64,000 bases of DNA from Massilia endophytica (GTDB lineage Bacteria > Pseudomonadota > Gammaproteobacteria > Burkholderiales > Burkholderiaceae_D), in assembly GCF_021165955.1 (NCBI RefSeq), contig NZ_CP088952.1, forward strand, positions 2,604,001-2,668,000. The letters run 5' to 3'. Below, in pieces: positions 51,095 through 58,993 of this stretch. The stretch's first letter is position 1, and each line of letters opens with the position of its first letter. The notes beneath the pieces were generated by a model. It was not told where the DNA came from. It searched no databases and was given only the letters and a program-made list of their open reading frames with translations. A program made the translations under genes and the position numbers.

Positions 51095-51907
51095 ATGGGT
51101 GCGAACGAAACGAATGGCCAGGCAGTCAAGACGCTGCTGCTGGTGGATGACGAACCGAATATCCTGTCGGCGCTGACCCGCGTGCTGCGCCTGGACGGCT
51201 ACCGCATCCTCACTGCCACGGGCGGCGCCGCCGCCCTCGCCCTGCTGGAGAACGAGACGGTGGACGTGATCGTGTCCGACCAGCGCATGCCCGGCATGCT
51301 GGGCGTGGACTTCCTGCGCCAGGCCAAGGCGCTCTACCCCAGCACCATCCGCATCATGCTCTCCGGCTATACGGAACTGCAGTCGGTGACGGCGGCCGTG
51401 AACGAAGGCGCCATCTACCGCTTCCTCACCAAGCCCTGGGATGACGAGCAGCTGCGCGCCAATATCGCCGACGGCTTCCGCATGAAGGCCGTGGGCGACG
51501 AGAACGTGCGCCTGTACCGGGAGCTGAGCGAGGCGAACGCCAAGCTGGCCGCCGCCAACGCGCAGATGCGCCAGCTGGTGCAGGAAAAGCAGGAGCAGAT
51601 CGTGCTGGACGAAATCAGCCTGGCCGTGGCGCGCGAGCTGCTGAGCTCCCTACCCCTGCCTGTGATCGGGCTGGACGACCAGGAAACCATTGTCTTCATC
51701 AACGACGCGGCCGCCGCCATGTTCGGCGACTACGGCCTGCTGCTGGGCCAGAGCTGCTCCACCGCCATGCCGCAGCTGCATGCGGCCCTGGCCCAGGACG
51801 GCGCCGCCCGCAGCATCGAGCTGGCGGGCAGGCGCTACCAGGTGCAGCAGCACGCCATGGGCAGCAAATCCGCTTCGCGCGGCACCCTTATCACCCTGAG
51901 CCAGTGA
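51095..51907 (+). CDS. Response regulator with C-terminal PAS-like domain
   Basis: 270 residues from the ATG at 51095 (GGGAGA eight bases upstream). The receiver has phospho-acceptor Asp62 (VIVSDQRMP) and the FLTKPWDDEQL switch region. A coiled-coil linker (about 140-175, ELSEANAKLAAANAQMRQLV) follows, then a small PAS-like domain (about 185-265, LPVIGLDDQETIVFINDAAA). The receiver closely resembles that at 54169. First gene of a four-gene signalling operon (REC-PAS, HDOD, kinase, REC-HD). Confidence 0.85.
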   Translation: MGANETNGQAVKTLLLVDDEPNILSALTRVLRLDGYRILTATGGAAALALLENETVDVIVSDQRMPGMLGVDFLRQAKALYPSTIRIMLSGYTELQSVTAAVNEGAIYRFLTKPWDDEQLRANIADGFRMKAVGDENVRLYRELSEANAKLAAANAQMRQLVQEKQEQIVLDEISLAVARELLSSLPLPVIGLDDQETIVFINDAAAAMFGDYGLLLGQSCSTAMPQLHAALAQDGAARSIELAGRRYQVQQHAMGSKSASRGTLITLSQ

Positions 51908-51914
51908 GACCTGC

Positions 51915-52739
51915 ATGAATACCCCCGCCGAGAGCCTGGTGACCCGGCCCCTGAGCCTGCCGCCCATGCCGCAGGTGGCGGCCGAGCTGCTCAGCAGCAT
52001 GGGCCGCGAAGAGATCGACGTGAGCACCCTGGCGCGCAAGATCGCCGCCGACCAAGCCCTGGCCGCCAAGACCCTGCGCCTGGCCAATTCTTCCTTCTAT
52101 GGCCTGTCCACCAAGGTTGCCACCATCCAGCAGGCGATTACCGTGCTGGGCTTTCGCAGCGTGCGTTCCCTCGTGACCGCCTGCGCGATGACCTCGGTGT
52201 GGCCGCAGCAGCCGGGGCATCCGCCGCTGGAGCGCTTCTGGCTGCATTCGGTGGCCGCCGGCGCCGCCGCGCGCGCCCTCGCCATGGCCACGCGCCGGGA
52301 CAGCGAACTGGCCTTTATCGCGGGCCTGCTGCACGACCTGGGCTCCCTGGTGCTGGCCAGCCAATTCCCCGCCCACTACCAGAAGGTGATCGAGGCCATC
52401 GAGGCGGGCGCCCCTTCGGTGCAGGCGGAACAGGAAATCCTCGGCATGGACCACGCCCAGATCGGCGGCGCCCTGGCCGAGCACTGGCGCTTTCCGCCCT
52501 CGATACGGGAGGCCGTGGCGGCCCACCACGCCGAGGACGGCTCGGGCGGCGAGCTGGGCGCCCTGGTGGCGGGCGCCAATGTGCTGGCCCACTGCCTGGC
52601 CGGAGAACGCAGCACCGGAGAGGAAGGACCGGCCATCATGGCGCGGCTCGGCTTGCCGCCCGAAGCCCTGGACCTGGTGATGGCCAATACCCAGCTCGCG
52701 TTCGGCCCGCTGAAGAACGTCCTGCTCAGCCAGGCGTAG
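51915..52739 (+). CDS. HDOD domain-containing protein
   Basis: 274 residues with the HDOD fold: LPPMPQVAAELLSSMGREEI, KTLRLANSSFYGLSTKVATI and, later, LAFIAGLLHDLGSLVLASQF and GAALAEHWRFPPSIREAVAA-type segments. The HD-like residues are partly kept (LLHDLG, AEHW, AHH), but HDOD proteins usually act as binding or scaffold modules in signalling rather than hydrolases. Lies 7 bp after the REC-PAS gene and 5 bp before the kinase gene. Confidence 0.88.
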   Translation: MNTPAESLVTRPLSLPPMPQVAAELLSSMGREEIDVSTLARKIAADQALAAKTLRLANSSFYGLSTKVATIQQAITVLGFRSVRSLVTACAMTSVWPQQPGHPPLERFWLHSVAAGAAARALAMATRRDSELAFIAGLLHDLGSLVLASQFPAHYQKVIEAIEAGAPSVQAEQEILGMDHAQIGGALAEHWRFPPSIREAVAAHHAEDGSGGELGALVAGANVLAHCLAGERSTGEEGPAIMARLGLPPEALDLVMANTQLAFGPLKNVLLSQA

Positions 52740-52744
52740 TGCCC

Positions 52745-54172
52745 ATGTCCGCCGATTCCTCCGCGCTGCCCGGAGCGCCGCATACGGTGTCCCTGTCCGA
52801 TTTCATCGACGGGCACCCCGTGGCCACCTTCGTCATCGACAACCGCCACGTGGTCACCCACTGGAACCGCGCCTGCGAGCATCTCCTGGGCTGGGACCGG
52901 GCCGACATGCTGGGCACCAGCAACCACTGGAAGCCGTTCTACTCGTATGCCCGCCCCCTGCTGGCTGACCTGATCGTGGACGGCCGCCACGACGAGATCC
53001 ACCGCCACTACCAGCGCGAGTTCGCCGCCTCGGCCGTGATTCCCGGCGCCTACGAGATCGAGGACTTCTTCCCCAGCATCGGCGCCCAGGGCCACTGGCT
53101 GCATTTCACGGCCGCGCCCCTGTACGACGAGCACGGCCGCATGGTGGGCGCCATCGAAACCCTGCAGGACGTCACGGAGCGGCGCGTCGCCGAGAACGCC
53201 ATGCGCGCCACGCGCAACAATCTGGAGCAGATCGTGCGGCACCGCACGGCGGAGCTGGCGGAGAGCAACCGCAAGCTGGCCGACGATGTGCGCCAGCGCT
53301 ACGAGGCGGAGGAAGCCCTGCGCGCCCGCAACCACGAGCTCACGCAGGTGAACCAGCGGCTCCAGCTGGCCCAGCAGCAGCTGCTGCAGGCGGAGAAGCT
53401 GGCCTCCATCGGCCAGCTGGCCGCCGGCGTGGCGCACGAAATCAACAACCCCATCGGCTATGTGCTGTCCAATTTCACCAGCCTGAAGCGCTATGTGGAC
53501 CAGCTCTTCCAGGTGCTGGACGCCTGCCAGGGCGCGCCCGGCCTGGTGCTGCCCCTGCCGCAGTCGGAGCTGGACTTCCTGCGCGGCGACGTGGCCGCCC
53601 TGCTCACGGAATCGAGCGAAGGCATCGAGCGCGTGCGCCATATCGTGCAGGACCTGAAGGACTTCTCGCGCGCCGACGCCCAGGCCGAATGGTCGCGGGC
53701 CGACCTGAACCGGGGCATCGATTCCACCCTCAACATCGTGGCCAGCGAAATCAAGTACAAGGCCGAGGTGGTGAAGGAGTACGGCGAGCTGCCGCCCGTG
53801 GAATGCATACCCTCCCAGCTCAACCAGGTCATCATGAACCTGCTGGTGAATGCCGCGCACGCGATTGAAACCGTGCCGGGACGCATCACCTTGCGCACCG
53901 GCCACGACACGGCAGCCGATACCGCCTGGTTCGAAGTAGGCGACACGGGCTGCGGCATGTCGCCCGAGGTGCAAAGCCGCATTTTCGACCCCTTCTACAC
54001 GACGAAAGCCATCGGCAAGGGTACCGGATTGGGCCTGGCGGTATCCTATGGTATCGTACAGAAACACGGCGGCCATTTCGAAATCGAATCCAGTCCCGGC
54101 GCCGGCTCGCGCATCCGGGTCGTCCTGCCAGTGAGCCGCCGCGCAACCGAGGAAGCGGAGAACAGCCAATGA
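52745..54172 (+). CDS. PAS-domain histidine kinase
   Basis: 475 residues: PAS (about 18-145, DGHPVATFVIDNRHVVTHWN), a coiled-coil (about 148-218), HisKA with His231 (AAGVAHEINNPIGY), and HATPase_c (NLLVNAAHAIE, VGDTGCGMS, GTGLGLAVSYGI). No membrane segments, so a soluble sensor. Its last 4 bp overlap the next gene (REC-HD), which is the likely phosphorylation partner. Strongly similar in layout and H-box wording to the kinase at 57053-58366. Confidence 0.9.
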   Translation: MSADSSALPGAPHTVSLSDFIDGHPVATFVIDNRHVVTHWNRACEHLLGWDRADMLGTSNHWKPFYSYARPLLADLIVDGRHDEIHRHYQREFAASAVIPGAYEIEDFFPSIGAQGHWLHFTAAPLYDEHGRMVGAIETLQDVTERRVAENAMRATRNNLEQIVRHRTAELAESNRKLADDVRQRYEAEEALRARNHELTQVNQRLQLAQQQLLQAEKLASIGQLAAGVAHEINNPIGYVLSNFTSLKRYVDQLFQVLDACQGAPGLVLPLPQSELDFLRGDVAALLTESSEGIERVRHIVQDLKDFSRADAQAEWSRADLNRGIDSTLNIVASEIKYKAEVVKEYGELPPVECIPSQLNQVIMNLLVNAAHAIETVPGRITLRTGHDTAADTAWFEVGDTGCGMSPEVQSRIFDPFYTTKAIGKGTGLGLAVSYGIVQKHGGHFEIESSPGAGSRIRVVLPVSRRATEEAENSQ

Positions 54173-55503
54173 CAATGCCGGTCCAGACCGACAATGCCAG
54201 TGAAGCGGTACCGGCAACGGTGCTGTGCGTAGACGACGAACCGAACATCCTGGCATCGCTGCGGCGGCTTTTCCGTTCGCAGAACTACCGCGTGCTCATT
54301 GCGGAAAGCGGCGCGCAGGGCCTCGCCGTGCTCGAGAAGGAAACGGTGGACCTGGTGATTTCGGACATGCGCATGCCGGAGATGGACGGCGCGCGCTTCC
54401 TGGCCCAGGTATGCGAGCGCTGGCCGCACATCACGCGCATGCTGCTCACCGGTTATGCCGACATCCAGTCCATCCAGGACGCCATCAACTCCGGCCAGAT
54501 CTACCGCTACATCACCAAGCCCTGGGACGACAACGAGATCCTGCTCTCCGTGCGCCACGCCCTGGAGCGGCATGCGCTGGAGGCCGAGAAGCGGCGCCTG
54601 GAAGAACTCACGCGCCAGCAGAACGAAGAACTCAAGGAACTGAACTCCAACCTGGAGGCCCAGGTCGAGGAGCGTACGCGCCAGTGGCGCGCCGAGCACG
54701 AGGCCACGATGGCCGCGAACGAAAAGCTCAAGCGCAACTACATCACCACCATCAAGGTCTTCTCCAGCATGATGGAGCAGCGCATCCAGAACGCGCCGGG
54801 CCATGCGCGCGAGATCGCGGAACTGGTGCGGCTGCTGTGCGGGGAACTGGGCCTGGATGCGCGCGAGACCCAGGACGTGTTCGTGGCCGCCCTGCTGCAC
54901 GACATCGGCAAGATCGGCTTCTCGGACGAGCTGCTGGCCACCCCCTACACCCTGCTGCAAGGCGAGTCCCTGCACCAGTACCGCAAGCATCCCCTGCGCG
55001 CCGAGCAGCTGCTGATGCCGCTGGACGACCTGCGCGGCACCGCCGCCATCCTGCGCGCCCAGATGGAACGCTTCGACGGCAACGGCTTCCCGGACGGACG
55101 GCGCGGGCTGGAGATTCCCCTGGGCGCGCGCATCCTCGCGCCCGCCCTTGACTACTACAACCTGCAGCAAGGCCATATCGTGCAGCGCCACCTGCCGCAG
55201 GCCGAGGCGCGCGCCCTCATCGTGAACGCTTCCGGCAAGCGCTACGACCCGAACGTGGTCGCAGCCTTCAGCACCGTGGTGGATGGCGGCGCCAACACGG
55301 TGCAGGCGGGAGTGGCGGTGCTGTCCGGCGAACTGCGTCCCGGCATGACGCTGGCGGCCGACCTGGTCAGCCGCGAAGGCCTGCTCCTGCTGCCGGCCGA
55401 ACACGTGATGGAAGAGCGCATGATCCAGCAGGTGCTGGACTTCGAAACCAAGAGCGGCGCCCGGCTCTCGATCCGCGTGCATCCACCGAAGCCGCAGGCG
55501 TAG
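54169..55503 (+). CDS. Response regulator with degenerate HD-GYP domain
   Basis: 444 residues: receiver with Asp66 (LVISDMRMP), a coiled-coil (about 135-190), then an RpfG-type HD domain. HD is kept (LLHDIGKIG, His244-Asp245), as is His274 (YRKHP). Where active HD-GYP enzymes have HHExxDGxGYP this protein reads QMERFDGNGFP (298-308), so both histidines are missing. Cyclic-di-GMP hydrolysis is therefore doubtful; it may be a binding-only output. Last gene of the signalling operon. Confidence 0.88.
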   Translation: MTMPVQTDNASEAVPATVLCVDDEPNILASLRRLFRSQNYRVLIAESGAQGLAVLEKETVDLVISDMRMPEMDGARFLAQVCERWPHITRMLLTGYADIQSIQDAINSGQIYRYITKPWDDNEILLSVRHALERHALEAEKRRLEELTRQQNEELKELNSNLEAQVEERTRQWRAEHEATMAANEKLKRNYITTIKVFSSMMEQRIQNAPGHAREIAELVRLLCGELGLDARETQDVFVAALLHDIGKIGFSDELLATPYTLLQGESLHQYRKHPLRAEQLLMPLDDLRGTAAILRAQMERFDGNGFPDGRRGLEIPLGARILAPALDYYNLQQGHIVQRHLPQAEARALIVNASGKRYDPNVVAAFSTVVDGGANTVQAGVAVLSGELRPGMTLAADLVSREGLLLLPAEHVMEERMIQQVLDFETKSGARLSIRVHPPKPQA

Positions 55504-55525
55504 GGTTGCCATAGGGGGAGCTCAC

Positions 55526-55762
55526 GTGCGAACCGTCGATACTCGTGAAGCGCAGGCTAATTTTTCGAAACTGATCGAGGCTGTCAAACAAGGGGAACAA
55601 ATTGTGATCGCAATCGCAGGCAGCCCCGCGGCCATGCTTGTGCCCCCGAAGTCTCGCAAACCTGTTCGCAAATTCGGTGCGATGAAAGGCAATATTCACG
55701 TCGATCCGGATTTCGACGCTCCTCTGCCAGACGACCTGGAAGCTGCGTTCGGAGCGCGATAA
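55526..55762 (+). CDS. Phd/YefM-family antitoxin, apparently without a partner toxin
   Basis: 78 residues from a GTG at 55526 with GGGAG six bases upstream. The N-terminal MRTVDTREAQANFSKLIEAV and VIAIAGSPAAMLVPP are the DNA-binding fold of Phd-type antitoxins. The C-terminal tail (DFDAPLPDDLEAAFGAR) is the usual toxin-neutralising tail of VapB-like partners. I see no intact PIN or Doc toxin frame in the following 234 bp, so the antitoxin looks orphaned. Confidence 0.82.
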   Translation: MRTVDTREAQANFSKLIEAVKQGEQIVIAIAGSPAAMLVPPKSRKPVRKFGAMKGNIHVDPDFDAPLPDDLEAAFGAR

Positions 55763-55996
55763 CAACTCGTCCCTGACGAAGCAGCCAGTTACACTCTACT
55801 CGATCTTATTGCTAGACGGAACTCTACCAAGTCGGTGGCATTGCTGCGGATTGATTTCTCGTCGACGACATTTCAGAAGTTGTAGAAGAACCCGATCGTA
55901 AAACAAGCGCACAGTCCAGATGGATCAAGGTGCCAGGCGATAGCAGCCATAGGATTTGGAAGTGCATCTGCATACCCAATTCCCTATAGGTGCTAC
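55763..55996. other. Gene-free stretch after the orphan antitoxin
   Basis: 234 bp of lower GC than the surroundings. All three forward frames are interrupted by stops; the longest piece (FLVDDISEVVEEPDRKT-like, from about 55849) does not resemble a toxin. It is probably decayed or non-coding accessory DNA, plus the promoter region of the secreted-protein gene at 55997. Confidence 0.4.
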
Positions 55997-56705
55997 ATGA
56001 ACCAGTCAATCTTCCATGCTGCGACGGCGGCATTTGCGCTGCTCTCCGGACAGGCCGCTGCGGCGACACAAAATCAGCTTGTGTGGGCAGAGACCCAAGC
56101 AGACCGTGGCAAGATGCGCCGTCATTGGACTTGAGAACTTCGCAGACATCGACATTGGGTATGTCAGGAAGAACAACATTGGTGCGCTGACCTTCCATTC
56201 CAGGACCCAAAACTCGGAGTACCTAGCAGCTGTTGCCGCTGCGTTCTCCCAGAAGTTCGCCGCGGCGGCAAAGCGATTGGCTAGCTATAGCCAAAGTATG
56301 CCGGTCGATGGAACGGAAATGAACCTGGAGGAGGATCCGGGCACCGGTGGAGATAGCGGTGGCGGCTTCAGCGGGCCTATCATCGTCATCCCGGGTACGC
56401 CAGATCCAGGACCCGGAGGGGGTGGCACGGGCGGGAGCATCCCTGGTGACTTCTACGTTCCAATTGACTACACACCACCAACTCCGCAGGATCCGCCTGG
56501 CACGGCGCCTGCGGACTTTTCAAAGGCGAGAGATCCCGTCAACTATGTGAAGTGCGTTGCGGATGCCTACTCGACTCTCATGCGGGGCTACCAGTATTGC
56601 GCACAGCGTGGCGGCACTTCGAGCCAGGTTAACCAGTGCTATCAGGAGAACCAGGAATACTACGCTTACACATTATTACCCTACTGCCGAGAACAATACT
56701 TCTGA
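55997..56705 (+). pseudogene. Secreted Gly/Pro-rich protein, apparently frameshifted
   Basis: The ATG at 55997 opens a clear signal peptide (MNQSIFHAATAAFALLSGQA then AAATQNQLVWAETQA) but meets TGA at 56132-56134. The body of the protein continues in another frame to 56705 (NFADIDIGYVRKNNIGALTF). It has a Gly/Pro-rich linker (GGGFSGPIIVIPGTPDPGPG) and a C-terminal domain with four cysteines (VNYVKCVADAY, YQYCAQRGG, QVNQCYQE, LPYCREQYF). Joining them needs a +1 shift between about 56085 and 56130. This is either a real frameshift mutation, a sequencing error or programmed frameshifting. No family recognised. Confidence 0.6.
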
Positions 56706-56708
56706 GAT

Positions 56709-57026
56709 CTATGCTCGCTCCTGCCCTCTGGCTGGCAGGAGCATTCTCGAACCAAACGCCTCATCCTCAAGCCATAAGAACTTCCAGCCGGTACGCTCGC
56801 GGTGGTCAATTTGAACGTAGGTCATGTGCATCGCCTGCTGAATTGCTTGCCAGCTGTCGACGCCCATCACAAGAAAAGGGGATGTTTCAATAGGGCCAAG
56901 GCGTACCTCGCACTCCCATTGAAATCGTCCCTTCTCTGCTGGAATCAATACTTCGACTTGCCCGTTCACCTGCTTGCCCTCAGGGCTAGTAGCAACGTAT
57001 TGCCGAGAACACACAGCCAACGTCAT
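56709..57026 (-). CDS. Hypothetical protein (105 aa)
   Basis: Start ATG at 57026 preceded by AGGAGG five bases upstream, a near-ideal ribosome site. The 105-residue soluble product contains YVATSPEGKQVNGQVEVLIP and WECEVRLGPIETSPFLVMGV, with a central DSWQAIQQAMHMTY. It looks like a compact alpha/beta domain; I do not recognise the family with confidence. It lies 26 bp downstream of the PAS kinase gene on the same strand and converges with the frameshifted secreted-protein gene. Confidence 0.68.
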   Translation of the reverse strand: MTLAVCSRQYVATSPEGKQVNGQVEVLIPAEKGRFQWECEVRLGPIETSPFLVMGVDSWQAIQQAMHMTYVQIDHRERTGWKFLWLEDEAFGSRMLLPARGQERA

Positions 57027-57052
57027 CTGAACCTCCTTGGGTGCCGGAAGAG

Positions 57053-58366
57053 TCAGGCCTTCGGCGCCTCGGCGCCGGGGGGCTGGACGGGGAGGTGGAC
57101 GGTGAAGCGGCTGCCTTTGCCCAGTTTGGAGACGACCTCGATACGGCCGCCGTGCTTGTTGACGATGCCGTAGGAGAGCGACAAGCCCAGTCCCGTGCCG
57201 CTGCCCACCGGCTTGGTGGTGAAGAAGGGTTCGAAGATGCGGTTCAGGTGCTCCGGCGCGATGCCGCTGCCGGTATCCGTGAATTCGATCCACACCCAGC
57301 CGTCCGCCGCCCCCGTGCGGATGCGGATGGCGCCACGCTCCTTGATGGCGTGGCCCGCGTTGATCAAGAGGTTCATGAAAACCTGGTTGAGCTGGGACGC
57401 CAGGCAGGTGACTGGCGGCAGCTGGCCATACTGCTTGTCGATCGTGACCTTGTATTTCAGTTCGTTGCTGACGATGTTGAGGGTGCTCTCGATGCCCTGG
57501 TGCAGGTCGGCCACCTGCCATTCGGTCTCGCCCACGTGCGAGAAGTCCTTCAGGGCCTGCACGATGTCGCGCACCCGCTTCAGGCCGTCCAGCGATTCCT
57601 TCACCAGCGACTGCACGTCTTCCTTCAGGTAGTCGAGGTCGGCCTTCTCGCGGATGGCGGCCACGCGGTCGGCGAACTGGCCGGAACTGGCCAGCATGCC
57701 CTCGTAGTCGGCGATCACCTGGAACAGGCTGCCCGTGTAGTTGGCCAAGGCGTTCATGTTGGAGTTCACGAAGCCCACGGGATTGTTGATCTCGTGCGCG
57801 ATGCCCGCCGCCAGCTGGCCGATGGAAGCCATCTTCTCGGATTGCAGCAGCTGTTCATGCGCCTCGCGCAGCTTGGCGATGAGGGCCTGCTGTTCCACGT
57901 CGCGCTGGTTCAGGGCCTGCTCCATCACCTTGCGTGCCGTGATGTCGGTAAGCGCGCCCACCACCTCGAGGGGCGCGCCCTGCTCGTCGCGGATAAGGCG
58001 CAGGGAATCGTGCATCCACAGGTAGTCGCCACTCGAAGCGCGGAAACGGTATTCGTACACGCGCTCGCCCTCGCTGAACAGCAAGGCCAGGCTGGAGAAG
58101 ATGTTGGGTGCATCCTCGGGATGGATATGGTCGAACCAGAAGTTCGGGTCGGCCAGCATTTCCTCCGGACGATAGCCCAGCACGTGGAAGACGTTGTTGC
58201 TGACGAAGGTCATCTTGAAGTCACCCGTCGGCACCGCGCAATAGATCACAGCCGCGGTGTTGTCGATCAGGTACTGCAGGCGAACCAGGGGATCGGCGGG
58301 GGCCGCAGCCTGGGGCGGCGTCTGCGCCGGCGGTGTAGAGAGGAGCTCAAATTCGTCAAATTGCAT
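57053..58366 (-). CDS. PAS-domain histidine kinase (paralogue of 52745-54172)
   Basis: 437 residues from the ATG at 58366 with GGAAGGG eight bases upstream. PAS/PAC (about 25-145, RLQYLIDNTAAVIYCAVPTG, FRASSGDYLWMHDSLRLI), a coiled-coil, HisKA with His191 (AAGIAHEINNPVGFV), and HATPase_c (NLLINAGHAI, FTDTGSGIA, GTGLGLSLSYGI). The kinase core is nearly the same in wording as that at 52745, indicating duplication. No receiver gene follows it; one of the two receivers in the neighbouring operon may be its partner. Confidence 0.9.
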   Translation of the reverse strand: MQFDEFELLSTPPAQTPPQAAAPADPLVRLQYLIDNTAAVIYCAVPTGDFKMTFVSNNVFHVLGYRPEEMLADPNFWFDHIHPEDAPNIFSSLALLFSEGERVYEYRFRASSGDYLWMHDSLRLIRDEQGAPLEVVGALTDITARKVMEQALNQRDVEQQALIAKLREAHEQLLQSEKMASIGQLAAGIAHEINNPVGFVNSNMNALANYTGSLFQVIADYEGMLASSGQFADRVAAIREKADLDYLKEDVQSLVKESLDGLKRVRDIVQALKDFSHVGETEWQVADLHQGIESTLNIVSNELKYKVTIDKQYGQLPPVTCLASQLNQVFMNLLINAGHAIKERGAIRIRTGAADGWVWIEFTDTGSGIAPEHLNRIFEPFFTTKPVGSGTGLGLSLSYGIVNKHGGRIEVVSKLGKGSRFTVHLPVQPPGAEAPKA

Positions 58367-58570
58367 CGCATGCCCTTCCTTAACCTTACCGCTCCATTCT
58401 AATCCTTTCCTTATGGCTCTGGTACAGCGATCTGGCGGGGCAGCGGCGGCGCCACAACGCCTTGCAACAAGAAAGTTTCCGGGCTGGCAGAAATCGTTGG
58501 AAAACTGTCCGATAAGCAAGTACAGCTGGGGCGATACTGGCGTCCGTTCAAGTACCAAGGATATGGAAGC

Positions 58571-58993
58571 ATGATGATTTTTCTCCGCCCCGCCCTCTTT
58601 GCCGTGGCCACGCTGCTGGCCGGATGCATGTCGGCGCCCCCTGCCCTGGACCTCTCGCTGAGCCGCGCCACCGCGCCGCATGGCATCCGGGCCGAAATCA
58701 AGCCGCTCACCGAGCCGGTGCCCTTGCAAAAGCTGCATGCATGGGAGCTCAAGCTGAGCACTCCGGACGGCCAGCCCGTCACCGGCGCCCGCATCACGGT
58801 CGATGGCGGCATGCCGCAGCACCACCACGGCCTGCCTACGCAGCCGCGCGTGACGAAGGACCTTGGCAATGGCCGCTACCTGATCGAGGGCGTGAAGTTC
58901 AGCATGTCCGGCTGGTGGGAAATCAAGCTGGCGATCGAAGGGCCGAACGGCACGGACAAGGTCACCTTCAACCTCGTGCTGCCGGAATCGTGA
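58571..58993 (+). CDS. FixH-like lipoprotein
   Basis: 140 residues with a lipoprotein signal (ATLLAGC, cysteine near residue 18) and a beta-rich FixH/YtkA-like domain. The domain shows GARITVDGGMPQHHHGLPTQ and GWWEIKLAIEGPNGTDKVTF. The His-rich loop (MPQHHHG) is typical and may bind copper. Its TGA overlaps the ATG of the di-haem peroxidase gene (TGATG), so they are coupled. Probably periplasmic, attached to a membrane. Confidence 0.82.
   Translation: MMIFLRPALFAVATLLAGCMSAPPALDLSLSRATAPHGIRAEIKPLTEPVPLQKLHAWELKLSTPDGQPVTGARITVDGGMPQHHHGLPTQPRVTKDLGNGRYLIEGVKFSMSGWWEIKLAIEGPNGTDKVTFNLVLPES

Noticed and set aside
55824..56210. Minus-strand open frame of 128 codons opposite the secreted-protein region
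   Set aside because: No ribosome site and no recognisable fold. The plus strand there encodes a clear signal peptide.
58367..58570. Possible riboswitch in the 204-bp divergent region
   Set aside because: I compared it by eye with the c-di-GMP, cobalamin and glycine riboswitch cores and saw no match. Nothing else could be named there.
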